A stretch of 52,683 nucleotides of DNA from Ochromonas danica (taxonomy: Eukaryota; Sar; Chrysophyceae; Chromulinales; Chromulinaceae). The position numbers were made by a program, and so were the translations under genes. The notes below the pieces were generated by a model. That model did no database searches, had not been told where the DNA came from, and saw only the letters and a program-made list of their open reading frames with translations. How positions within the stretch are numbered: position 1 is the first letter of the stretch; every line of letters begins with the position of its first letter. The stretch spans positions 1-52,683 of the forward strand of contig VKHL01000179.1 in the NCBI GenBank assembly GCA_015146655.1, given 5' to 3'. Positions 19,993 through 31,600 of this stretch are shown one piece after another.

Positions 19993-22540
19993 CTAGCTTC
20001 CTTCGTAAAATGCATCCCAAAACGCTTGACTTTCCTCACCAGACCTGAAGAAAACAACAACACATCAGTCGAGAACATTGAGAGCATAATAGAAAATCTC
20101 ACATGTCAATGGTGACATCACTGCCAAGCAGGCTCGAGCCTACCAGTTGCGGACAGGCAACATCTCCGGGTCGAACACGTGCTGCCCACTTCAGCAGACG
20201 GGCGCAAAGCGGTCGTTGCTGGTCATCGAGCGCAATTTGCTGCTGCGCAAAGGGAAAAGAAAGACCTGCTCGCAGATGGTGGCGTCCATTGGATACAAGT
20301 AATAAAAATATTTCCTTCTCGTCCAAGTCATCGTCGTCGTAGACGCCAAGAGCAGACCACTCGAAGCAACTGCCACCTCCTGGCAAAGCTGTCTCTCGCG
20401 CTACGAAAAGCTTCGGTCGCACCAGATATGATGCCACATCAACAGGAGAGATCACGGAAGAAGACTGTTGAATTGACGTTGGTCGTATCTGTGTCCGAAG
20501 AGAAGAACGAGCGGTGCTGCTAGTGCTACCCTGAGAAAGGTCACTGGCTCGCTCTTCTAACACTACCGAAGGGGTGCTCGATAGGAGCGGCAAAAGCGGT
20601 AGAACACTGCGTTTAGGAGGAGAGGTATCGGCAGCACCCGAAAGGTGCGGTTGCGGCAAAGTGTTGATACGCGGCCCGGCTAAAGCACCACTTCCTCCAC
20701 CAAAGGGACGCCTCAAAGAACTATTGGAAGTCGGCGGGCTTATGGGGGCATGCGGAGTGAGCGAACCGGCATTATCATCAGTTGTAGATGCAACGGGACG
20801 AACTTGTGCATTTGCAAAGTCTGGAGTAATCGAACTATGAGCTGAAGGTCTGCTTCCCTTTGCAAGGTGTGGCGTGTTGCTTATATCGATATTGAAGGCT
20901 GAAGAAGAGGAAGGAGTGCCGATGGCAGCACTTGAGATAATTGAAGAAACGCGCTCCAAAATGTCTTGACCAGACACTGTCCGTTGAATCGAAATAGTGC
21001 CATTTGAGCTGCCCGCGGCTGTGAGAGGAATACTACTGCAATTTCCACTCTCAGGGAGTAGGATGGAGGCGACAGAGCGCGTCGACCTCATGGACTCGCC
21101 CTCCTGATCTGTTACTCCGCTCCATATGCTACTGGAGGTCGTGCGTGGCAGATGGGATTGGACAGGCGGCAGCGCAAGCAAGCCAGAGTGGGCATTGCTG
21201 CCCTGAGAAGATCGTCCAGTTTCACGCTGTCCCAAGTTGTTGAGGATTTTTGGAAGTGTGCCAGTCGCAGACTCCAAAGTCGCCAAAGCCTCTTCTGCAT
21301 AGCTTGCGGCCACAATTGGGGTGGAAGAGCATGGCGCGAGGTCGAAGTAGTCGTCAAATGCTGTGCATTCCTCAACTTCAGCTGCAGTATACGGCCGGTC
21401 AAGCAACAGAAAGGAGCGGAATAGATCGTCCTCGCTGCCCTGCAGGACCTTCAGGAGAGGAGCGGAAGCCGAGGCGAAGACTCGACGCATTTGTAGAGCC
21501 AGTCGCTCACCCAAAGCATAAGCTTCCTCGCTTGCGGCCTGCCCTCGCCAGAGAAAAAGGTAGTGCCGGCCATCGCGCACTCCGCGCAATACGAAGATCG
21601 CCTGCGGGTGGAGAAGGGAGAGCGCTGGCACCAACAGGCGGCGAGACTTCTGATGGCGACAGACCTTCAACACAGCTGTGCGCGGATCGTGTGCCCCATG
21701 GAATGCCAAACGAAATAGGAGATCGGCTTCTCGTGCCGCGCCATGGAAGATCTCTCCCAGCTCAACGAGGTTGCACGTGAAGGCAATGTTCGGAGAGCAG
21801 ATGCGGCGGCGCTCCTTGACGAAGTCATAGGCAGCCTTCCACTTCTCGGCGGCTGACCACATCCGATAAGCGATTGCGAGGGCACAGGACCTGGAGACAC
21901 CCTTCTCGCAGTGCATCAAGACTTTCTCTCCTCGATCCACGCCCTCTTGAACGAAATGAATGGCCTGGCAGACGAACCACGAGATGTCCTCCTGTCGACC
22001 ATCTAGCAGGTCAAGGCTGAGGTATGTCATGCCTGCGCATCCCTCGTGATAGTTGGGGGTGACGGACAGCGCACAGTTCAGAATGCGCGTGATCTCCTTC
22101 TCACGCAAGAGTTCCAAATTCTCCGCGACGCGCTGTCCGCCCACGAAGAGAAACTTCGTGATCTGGGAGCATTCATATTCACAATCCGACAGAGACTCGC
22201 GCCGCAACTGGCCTTCCGTGAACTGGAAGTCTGACGGCGGGAATGCGGTGGTGGTTGAGGAGGCGGAGGTCAAGGCCGCTGCGGCCGCAACAACAAGGGG
22301 ATCAGCCGCAGAACTGGCCGTGGAGACAGCCTCACTCTGCCCCTGTGTCTGTCTCTGCTCCTGCTTCTCCGCAGATGGAGCAGGAGAGACGGCAGCGGGT
22401 GGCTTCCTCTTGCGCGAAGACGGTCGGAAGCTGTTCTCCGAGGGCGGCGCGCTGGTGGGCGGGAAAGGCACCACGGACTGGAATTCTTTGGTTTTGCTGC
22501 CAGCAACTGCTTTGCCGTAAATTAACGCTGCATTTCCCAT
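19993..22540 (-). CDS. dual-specificity phosphatase with gelsolin-like segments, plant MKP1 type
   Basis: Two exons (22540-20103 and 20044-19993) give about 829 residues. Residues 125-270 are a dual-specificity phosphatase domain with the P-loop HCEKGVSRSC (Cys211, Arg217) and a general-acid candidate in LDLLDGRQ near residue 180. It is followed by a gelsolin-like segment (about 275-400: PQAIFVLRGVRDGRHYLFLWRG), a long Ser/Thr/Pro-rich linker, and a second gelsolin-like end (about 700-829). The short last exon supplies a typical end, ESQAFWDAFYEGS. This order is that of plant MKP1, which dephosphorylates stress MAP kinases, so the same role is inferred. The ATG at 22540 (MGNAALIYG) is the first in frame; Gly2 leaves weak room for myristoylation. 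The gene is convergent with family copy 4. Confidence 0.88.
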
Positions 22541-22876
22541 TATTTTCTACAGAGAGGAAAACCTAAAGAGCATTTTCAGACGGAAAGCAAATAGTCTGTC
22601 ACTTGTCTAGTCAGTACAAGTAGTCACTGTGATGGTTATGCTATGCGGTCGAACAGCCAGAGAGCGCAACAGCCTCGCCTCTTAAAACCATGAAAAAGGG
22701 AGTTTAAATTAACTTTTAGCAAAATGGCGGAACAGAAGAAGCGAAGACGGAGTTGGGTAGTGCCGAGCACTCCATGGATTCCATGGATTCCACCTTCCCC
22801 TTCATTGTCATCACAAATACTAGCAGGAACCTAGTCTACAGCTGTGAAGGCTCTGTACTGTAGACGCCAAGTCTCC
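22541..22876. promoter_or_regulatory. intergenic stretch upstream of the MKP1-like gene with TCCATGGATT repeats
   Basis: No coding region. It contains two tandem TCCATGGATT units at 22771-22790. It should hold the promoter of the MKP1-like gene and the 3' UTR of the methyltransferase-like gene. Confidence 0.45.
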
Positions 22877-23755
22877 TCAGGACGAGGATGGGGAGAGTAG
22901 ATGGAGGAAAGCTGGAGCGGCACACTGCAACGGAAGGCGTTCTTCACGAGGAATATCAGCCCAAACATCGCAATTGGCCTCTCCTTCATTGTCTTCCTCG
23001 CTGTTCACATTTCCTTCTCCTTCTACCTCACTATCGCCATCCTCCTCCTCCTCCTCCTCCTCACATAGAGTTACTGAGCGACCCGGGACAAATCGAGTGC
23101 GCTTCCACACTGAAAGGCAGTCTTTGGCAAAGGGAAAGGACAGAAGCGGCTTGACGAGGACGCAGTGGAAGGCCTCGAGCAGCGCCACTGGGAAAGATGA
23201 CGAGGAGGTGCGACCGAAAGGACGCTGCAGCCCTCCCGCCCAGGTCCCCGTCGTGACCAGCTCGCCCACATGGATGACGAACTCTCCGCGGAAGAGGTCG
23301 AGACTCTTCTCGGCCACGCAGTCACTGTCGTCGGGGTAGCACAGCAGCAAAGTGCGCTCCTCCACCTCCTCCTCTTGCCGCCTCAGAGATAGCACCTCAG
23401 GGCCTCCATCGAGAACCTCTGTCCACTTTCCACTCAAATCCTTCGCATACTTATCGTAGGCCTGCAGCTGGACGCCTCTGTCGCGCAGCAGCTTCGCCCA
23501 GTAGCCACGCCCCGCGGCCATTTCGACAAGCGGAGCAAAGTGCCCGATGATCCGCAGCGCTTGCTCGTCAGGTACAGCCCAAGCGAACTTCTTGATGAGT
23601 GGCTCGCCCAGAACCTCCAGGCGCACCCAGCCGCATGCTCTCTGCACCTCCTCCTCCGCTGCAAAGAAGTGATCCCATGTGGGCAGCGTCTTCTTCAATT
23701 GAGAAACCTCTTTGTGATAGATGATAGAAGAGGGCTTGCTGCTGCATCTGAGAGC
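22877..23755 (-). CDS. SAM-dependent methyltransferase-like protein
   Basis: The protein has a Rossmann-type motif I in LVEMAAGRGYWAKLLRDRGV, followed by an acidic end of strand two (QAYDKY) and a later LLCYPDD strand. A C-terminal acidic low-complexity loop precedes CDVWADIPREERLPL. This matches, from memory, a conserved family of small methyltransferase-like proteins in fungi and oomycetes with unknown substrate. The 5' end is unresolved: the open frame has no ATG before the motif, and upstream it runs to about 23755 before an in-frame stop. A further 5' exon is therefore likely. Confidence 0.7.
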   Translation of the reverse strand, partial: ALRCSSKPSSIIYHKEVSQLKKTLPTWDHFFAAEEEVQRACGWVRLEVLGEPLIKKFAWAVPDEQALRIIGHFAPLVEMAAGRGYWAKLLRDRGVQLQAYDKYAKDLSGKWTEVLDGGPEVLSLRRQEEEVEERTLLLCYPDDSDCVAEKSLDLFRGEFVIHVGELVTTGTWAGGLQRPFGRTSSSSFPVALLEAFHCVLVKPLLSFPFAKDCLSVWKRTRFVPGRSVTLCEEEEEEEDGDSEVEGEGNVNSEEDNEGEANCDVWADIPREERLPLQCAAPAFLHLLSPSSS

Positions 23756-23810
23756 CTTCGCAATGGCTTTTTAATCTTTGCCATGTCCAGAAGTTTGGCA
23801 ATCAGAGAAG

Positions 23811-24048
23811 TTCCATGGAGCATTCCATGGAATTGTTATCTCTTCCACCTTGAAGCTGCTGTAACGCCATTGAAGAATAACAGTAGAATAACAGTAGAAT
23901 AACAGTAGAATAACAGTACTATTGGCAATTGTCCGAATGTAGCAAACATAAATCAAGTGGGTAAACAAAGCATCAAAAGATAAGATAGCTTAGCTCTACG
24001 ACTAAACAAGCGTCATCTACCCGCCAAACAACAACTAAACTATTCGTC
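23811..24048. repeat. intergenic TTCCATGGA elements and 11-bp tandem repeat
   Basis: 23811-23834 carries two TTCCATGGA elements. 23877-23920 is four tandem units of AATAACAGTAG, the last with a base change. The rest, up to the end of the phosducin-like gene, shows no gene. Confidence 0.8.
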
Positions 24049-25132
24049 CTACCGCACCGTTGCCACGATACCGCCGAGAAGAGACTCCACATCTGCAGCA
24101 GTAAAGAAGTCGCCCAGTTGCACGGCCAAGCCTGCCGCCACTTCAACCACACAACCTGCGCGATAGACGGAAAGCACAGGCAGCGTAACGCGATCTACAG
24201 TCACGCCGTGCTCCGATGCCTGCCAGAACGTTGATGAGCGGAACGAGAGTCGAGCAATCAAAGCATGTATCGCTTACATGCATACGCAGAAACTTCCAGT
24301 GAGGGCGACGGACTGCCAAATCCTCGAGAATCCGATTCATACGAACACACGCCTGAGTCAACACATCGAGTGAGAAAGCGAGAGAGACCAGCAGGCAAAT
24401 GAGGTCTAACCAGAACAGAGGGCTCGAAGAGATGGATTATGACAAAGACGCGAGCATCTGCACACTCGACTTCTTCTTGGAAAGCTGAGGGCAGCAAATT
24501 GCGCAGCTGGCCAAAGGAGGGCAAGGCAGCCATGCAGCGCAACTCAGCCAAGCGCCGTTCTCGATAGCTGGATAAGAAATTCTCGTCATCCTCATCATCT
24601 AGTTCTTTGAGTTGAAGATGCCGTTGATTCTCTTCATCCTCTAGCTGTTGCTCTGTGGGCTGGCGGTGGCCACGAGCGATCCGATACAGCGCCTCTTCGC
24701 GCTCCGTCTGGCGGGCCTCTCTCTCAGCCTGTTCGAGTTGCTTGATTGCCTTGTGATCTGCAAGCACGCCTTTCACTCCCGTCTGATGGCCTGCCAGCCG
24801 ATCGTGCAGGATGCCTTGCTTGACGCTTTCAGGCAAAGCGCTCTCTCTCAAACGCTCCAACACATCCACGCTAACACGCGCGCGCGCGCACACACACACA
24901 CACACGCAACAAGTGACAAGTCAATGATGAGCCTGGATGACGCTGGGAAATGTACCGTAGATCCGTACTTCTCTTGGTGCGGAACACTCGACTCGTCAAC
25001 TTGTTCCTCCTCAGGCTCTTCCTTCTCTGCATCGCTATCATCATTGCTGGGTCGGCAATCCTCTGCCTCCTCTCGCCATGTACTGCGCTTGCCAGGAACA
25101 TTTCTTTGGAAAATGGTCTCTTCTATGTCCAT
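24049..25132 (-). CDS. phosducin-like protein (PhLP2/3 family)
   Basis: Four exons (25132-24969, 24870-24411, 24352-24278, 24219-24049) join in phase to give 289 residues. The N-terminal region is acidic and helical. It is followed by GVKGVLADHKAIKQLEQAEREA, which matches the conserved GPKGVIADY-type segment of phosducin-like proteins. Then come FLSSYRERRLAELR and a thioredoxin-fold domain (ARVFVIIHLFEPSVL, HWKFLRMHASE, LPVLSVYRAG). Members of this family are cofactors of the CCT chaperonin in folding actin, tubulin and related clients. The first intron contains a (GT)n/(GC)n run just before the acceptor. The ATG at 25132 starts MDIEETIFQRNVPG, as expected for the family. Confidence 0.88.
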
Positions 25133-25604
25133 ATTGCTTCGCACAGAATCATGACCTGTTGTGAAGAGAAGATTGAAACGGAAACCAACTCTCTGTTTGA
25201 GGAAATACACAAATCGAAACATGTTCCTGTGAACTTAACACAGTGAGACAGGATTGATGTGTTGCTTGGAAGTTGCAAATGTTCAGTACTGTACTCTGTA
25301 CTATGGTTGCTAACAGATGTCTGCACTCCAGTCGTTTGCTTGTGCTCCAACTCGTCCCGCACTACACAGTCAGCTAGCAAACCCAAATGGCATCGATGGT
25401 CAGCGTCAATTATGTTGCGAGAAGTGCGAGAAGCGATTGAATCAACGAAAAGTAGGTGAAAGACATGTAAGAATCGAACTGCAAGCATTCCTATCAGCAC
25501 CAAAAGGATCGAAAGACTGTATGAATACTCTAATAGCACATAGGATGTAGTTGTCAGTTTGAGTTAACTTAGTTGATGCTTGGCAGTGTTCAAGGAGGTA
25601 CATT
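25133..25604. other. intergenic stretch between the phosducin-like gene and the HUWE1-like gene
   Basis: No supported coding region and no trace of a HECT domain on the minus strand, which matters for the neighbouring gene. It should contain the promoter of the phosducin-like gene and the 3' UTR of the HUWE1-like gene. Confidence 0.55.
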
Positions 25605-28600
25605 TTATGGTTCCTTGGATTCCTGTAAATGCGCCGAGTCTTCTTCTTTGCTCTCACCCTCGTCGTAAAAGAGTCCACCATCACGTCCTTCGAACATGGC
25701 AAAGAAGGGTGAAAAGCTGCCTTCGAAGGGATATCCGAGATCGATGCGAGCAGTGGACGGTCTAGAAGGTGGTTCGCCACCAGATAAGGAACTCGCCATG
25801 GCATTTGAGGTGGTTGGCTTCCAAAGCCCGTTGGAAACCAGTAGATAGGCTTCGAGAGCATCAGCCAAGCCATCACCACGCAGCAAGAAGGGGTCTGCTG
25901 GGAGGATATCAGTGCCCCATCGCCGCTCAGAGACCAGCGGACCAAGTGCCGCACCTTTGCGTCGAAGAGCGGGCGAACGCACAGCCGCTTGAAGCAAAAG
26001 ATCTAGAGGGCTAAGGGTCGTTTGTGCAGAGCCACCGGGATCGCGCAGGCGCGAGACTAAACCAAAGAGACTTGCGGCTCCACTCCGCCGGTTCGATCCG
26101 CTCACTCCGCTGAGAGACAGGAGTGGGTGACTGGCAAGAGACACTCCAGACGAAGCGCTACTACCGGCCCCATCACCCCCTCTCCGTCGAGAGATAGACA
26201 GCGTGACCGCGCCAGTATTACCGTCCACGCGAGAAAAGGAAGCATTAATTCGCGCCATGGGCGCTTCTCCGTCCACAGGCATGATCGACGAGACAAGTTG
26301 CTCCAGGAAATGTTGTCCGGGTCCTCCCACAGCTCCTCCGCCGCCACCACTCACCATTTGCACACCTTCATTCCCTGTGACTACTCGCCGCGTGCCGAGC
26401 GCATCACCAATTATGGCTGTGGCGAAATTGCCAGGAGCAGAGGAAAATATATTGAGATTAGCAAAGGCTGGCTCGCCATGGGCACTACCAACCCTTCTCC
26501 GCCGCAGATTGTTGTCACCCGAGCTGTGTCCGCGCACCCGCACTCGGCCAGAAGATCCACCACCCAGATTGAGCATGGATCCCATGTCCATGTCCATTTC
26601 CGATGACAATCCATTGAAGAAAGACTGCGGAGCCGAGGCCGAGGCACTATCCTCTTCATCAAATCCTGCAAATCAATGGATCTTATTAAAACGCCATTGA
26701 AAGAATGAATAAAACATCCTCACCTGCTGAAGTTGCTCCAGGAAAGCGAATGAGCTCTTCTTCCTCATCCTCATCCTCTTCTTCCTCGTTCGCCACTAAT
26801 CAAGGTAGGATCAGTTAGCACGATTTTGCACATGAGGACTGAACACTTACTATCTTCCCACACATCATCTCCCTCTTCATCCTCTTCCTCAATCTGGTCG
26901 TCTCGGTCCTCTTCCCGCTCTCCATCAGCATTTTGCTCTTCTAAATGATCGGATGCAGAAACAATGCCTTGATCATTCTCCTCCTCCTCCTCCATGTCTT
27001 CTTCCTCCTCCTCATCTAATCAGAAAGCAAACATGATCCCAGTCAGCGTTAAGATGAGACCCAGCAGAAAACTAAATGTCTTACCCATTCCCAACTCCAA
27101 CTCTTCCGCTTCTTCCCGCTCCCCCTCTGAATCCTCTTGGTGAACATCCAAGTCCATATCATCGCGCTCTTCTTCGTCATCGTCATCGTCGTCTTCCTCT
27201 TGTTCTTCATCTCCATTGTCACTTTCATCGTGTTCTTCCATCTCTTCTTCTTCTTCGTGATAATCACCTTCTTCTTCCTCCTCTTCTTCGCTTCCTTCGC
27301 TTTCGCCAACACTGTCTTGACGATCTCTATGCAAACCTTCTTCGTCTTCCTCCATATCCCCCAGCACTCCATCATCAGCATAGATGTCCAAGCCTGATCG
27401 ATTACCTTCATCATCTTCATTCTCATCTTGATCCTCCTCACGATCGTAATCAGAGTCTACTATATCTAGCTCATGATGAGAGCGCGTACTATTGCGCTGA
27501 ACAGGCTGTGGCAATAAATGAGCATAGTCTCCCTCTTCGGTGGTGGCTGGTGGCACAGAAGGAACATTAGAGACGGTAGCAGCCACCACAGCAGCTGCGG
27601 TTGAAGAAGGTGCCGATGGCGACACCGCTGGAAGGCTATGGGCTGCAAGAACTGCACTCCCAGTTCTTGGCTCCACCGAAACAGATCCAGTTCCAGCTTG
27701 TGTGGACGTCGAGGGGCGCGAATTAACTGCTTGTACTTGCACACGCAAACTGCGGCGAGTGAGCACATCCAAGGCAGCGCATAGCGCGGAACGACAAACC
27801 GCTATGGCTGTTTCATACTCTGTATTACCGCCAAAACCTGGAAGAGGTAAAGCAGTAATAGTGGCTACTACACGGGGCACAGCACACAAGGAGGTGCATA
27901 GAAGATGATGTAGATCCGTGACCGGTAGAAGGAAAGTCTCTCTCGCCGCCCATTGTCTCGGAGGGTGTAAAAGCGAACAAAGAGTCTCCGCAAAGCAAGC
28001 CAGTCGACGCAGTTGAGAAAAGGATGGACCAGTAGCACCAGTCTCATTGTCCTCACCGTTGAGAGCTACCAATTCAGTACAACGCTGCAGATATGTCCCA
28101 AGGATATCTCTTCGCATCATTCCAGGTCGAGAACAAAGGGCGGCAAACAGGTAACACGCACGATCGAAAGCTGCAGTTCCCAGCACTGCACCCAAGAGAT
28201 CATCTTCTTCTCCCTCCTTTTCACCCTTTTCCTTCTCCTGCGAAGAGAGAGGACTATTTGCGAGCAAATTTGCATTCTTCTCGCGAGATGATAGCTCATA
28301 AGTAAGTGGCAATATTTCGTCAAGGAAAAGGTGCAGGAAGGAAGTACTGTTAGGAGTGACTCTCTTCTCCAGCATGTGTTCATTGTCACATTCCATAGGT
28401 GGAGATATTGTCAGAAGCCATTCTTCCGAACGCAGAGTTGGGATGGGCTGATTTGGATATTGGAGTCGCAAGGTTTGCAAAGCACGACCAGCGGTGGGTT
28501 GTGCGCTAACAAGATCGGCGAGCAAAAGTAATGAATCCGAGAGCCGCCAAGTTGAAAAGGTCGACAAAACCTCTTTCACTTTCACTTTGCTGTTTGCTTG

Positions 28601-31600
28601 CCCACTGACAGAAGAGCAAGCAGTGACGGCCAGAAGACTCCGCACAGCGATTTGCTGGACAATGATCCCCAACACTGAATGTAAAATCCCCCCTGAAGTA
28701 CCAACTTGCGGTGAAATGGAGGCGGTTGTTGTTTGGCTGCCACCCATTTGTCCACTGAGGCGAGGTCGCTTCATGCTGCGTGATACTGGAGAAGCGGTGG
28801 GATTGGAATGACTGCGAGATCGAACTTGCCCCACCTCCTGCTGATGCTGCGAACTCTCACCCTCTTCGGCAACGATCGGCAATGACGATTTCTCATTTTG
28901 TTGACTTGCTTGAGTTTGGGACAAAGGGGTCTTAAGGCGTAGCATGAGGACAGGTTGTTGAGTGTTGCCAGTGTTGCTGCGAAGTGAAGGCCGATCTACC
29001 TCGAAGTGAAACGTTGCTTGAAGCGCTTGAAGAAATAAAAGAGGATCTCTTTGAACAAGCGGCCTAACTCCTTCTAATAAAGCTCGAAAATCCATGCGCA
29101 AGTTTTCGCGACTGGTGGCGGTACCCGAAGAAGTACTGGAAGCCACACTGAGCCTGTGGAAAGCAAGACGCAAGGTGGTATTCATATGTGTAAGCACAGC
29201 GGAAGGCTCCTCGAGAGCACGTTGAAACAAACTACTCAGAAGTGGCAATAGCGCAGCCCTTGGAGTTTGGGTGAACGAGTTTTTCAACAGTAACGCAAAG
29301 TTGCTGGACGTAGCCGAGGTCGATGAGGCAAGAAAGTTTTGTCTCACTGCCTCCGAGGTGAGAAGGTGGTGAAGAAGGGCATATGTTGCATGCAACAGCT
29401 CTCCACCAGTTGCCTTTCCCACACGAAGTGATGGAGAAGAAAAGTTGCGCAAGATTCTAAGCGCGATATCAAGGGCTTGTAGGCGTTGCTTTTCGCTTAG
29501 GCAGCCGAGAAGGAAAGGAAGAGGTACATCTGCCATCTTCTCCTCGGTTTTGATTCCATCTTGTCCCATTGTCCACGGGTTTTTTTGACGTTCTTCTTCG
29601 GATAAATCCGCGGGGAGAAAAGTCTTTGCAATCTCATGTTTTAATTCAATTGATACTAGACCAGATGGCCAAGCTTGCAGTGCCTGTAAGTCATTGATAA
29701 ATGTTCTTTGATTCTCCGCATCGCGCAGAAAAGTCCGTAACCGCAGGGGACTGACGAATATTGGCTGACAAACTAGGGCAAGATAAAGCATGGATGCAGT
29801 GAGCCAATTGCAATCTCTATCTTCTAGATCCCAACAGCCAGCTGTACGTGACAGCAATAAGTCCAAAAGACTCTGCAGCCCCCGTTGCCAGCGCTCATCC
29901 ATTGCCAGGAGCAAGAAATGTAATTCAGCAGCCTGCACTTCAGGTCGATTAGATCCTGTGCGTAGAAGCGTGTTGTTTCCTTGTGATGGGATAGCACGAC
30001 TATGCAATAATAGAGCCAATGCCTGCAGGGGTCCAGCAAGCTGCTCCGCACGGGATTTTTCGCACAAGGAAAGCAGCCGAGCTTGCAGCCAACTCATAGG
30101 GACAAGGCGTAATGAGACATCCGAGAGTTGATACTTATCTAGCACACGAACCACGGCCTGCAGCATATACGACACGGACGATGAACATGACGCCTCGGAC
30201 CGATTATCGTCGATGCTACTTTCTTCCAACGAAGTGAGGGAAGTGTTACCTCCAATACTTGTCGTATCAGATGATCGCACACAGCAGTGGATAAAAAGCA
30301 GGGGCAAAAGTGGATAGAGACCAAGAAGGGCTTTTGCCACAAGATCTTTAACACGCCGCAGCTCCGTCTCAGTGCGGCGTGCCATTGCAGGCAGTTTAAA
30401 CAGAATAACAGCGGGAGTTGGCCCGGCTGCATCAACTGAAGAAGGTCCTGCGGGAGCATTAACCCCATCATTACTGGAGGAGCTAACAGTTATTTCAGCT
30501 CTATCTCGATTCGCTTCAGAAGAAGTGCCAGAACTGAAGCTGTTCCCATTATCATGATTTTGAACGTTTGGAGGAGCCGCTTCCGGAGCCGATGAGTTAT
30601 TGGTTCTATTGCTATTGCCATGAGTTGACTGCCTCTCCAACGTTTCGAGCATGAATGCATTTTCCAGAAGGAACTGTGCGAGTGCATTTGCATCATTGCT
30701 TCCAGAGAGGGTCATTGCGCGAACAATTAGGTTTCGCTCAAAGCCCATGTCTCGCAACAATGCTACCGTCGCTTCATTCACAACAAATTGCGAAGGTCCA
30801 GAAGAGCCCGAAGAAGGTACGGGTTGCGATTGAGATAATCCAGTGTTGGCAGTTACTACACCTGCACCATTAGAAGGCCCGTTAATCCCAGTTTCAGGTA
30901 TTGAGGAAGCACTACGCATCGCTTGTGCACGCTCACGAAGCATTACTGGGCGCTGCCGCATTACGGACAATAAATTGCCATCCATGGCTCCACCAGAAGT
31001 GGATGAAGTTGAAGGCGCAACAAGACGAATGGGTTGGCCTTTGGTGGCGTCTTGCAAAGCACGCATTGAGCACACCATCAAATCAACAAGACAGCGCTGG
31101 AGGTCCGCAGGCAATGAAGCGAGATCGCGATGCGCCCACAACAACGGCATGTATCGCGAAAGCAACAATAAATAGCGACGCCTCGTGTAGAATGGGTCAT
31201 AGAAAGTACCTTCTCCGTGAACTGGAGCAGAAGTGCAGAAATGTAATCCTCGCTCAAGAACACTGACTTGAGAAGATAGTGAAACAAAAAACAGTCTCAA
31301 GAAGTTTACGACCACTTCGAGATTTGCCCTTGCGAACTGCTGGCGCTCACGAAGAAGAGAGCGATATTTCAAGTAGCGAAGAATACAATCAAGAGGAGGA
31401 GAAGCTGCGTGTTGCGATATGAGAATACCATAGGCTTCGGCATCCCCCATCTCCTCGCCAATCAACTCCCAGCCAGGAGGGAACGTGACTTCCGCTTGAA
31501 ATCGAGCAAGCGCTGGGTTAGAAAGGGAAAGGGGGGAATAAAGGCAACCGCAAATAAGGACAGTACCCCACAGTAGCTCATGCCAAAAATTACTTTGGGC

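Noticed and set aside
27137-27397. Hydrophobic plus-strand open frame resembling a membrane protein
   Set aside because: It is the reverse complement of the acidic Glu/Asp region of the HUWE1-like gene, which always gives Phe/Leu/Ile-rich antisense frames.
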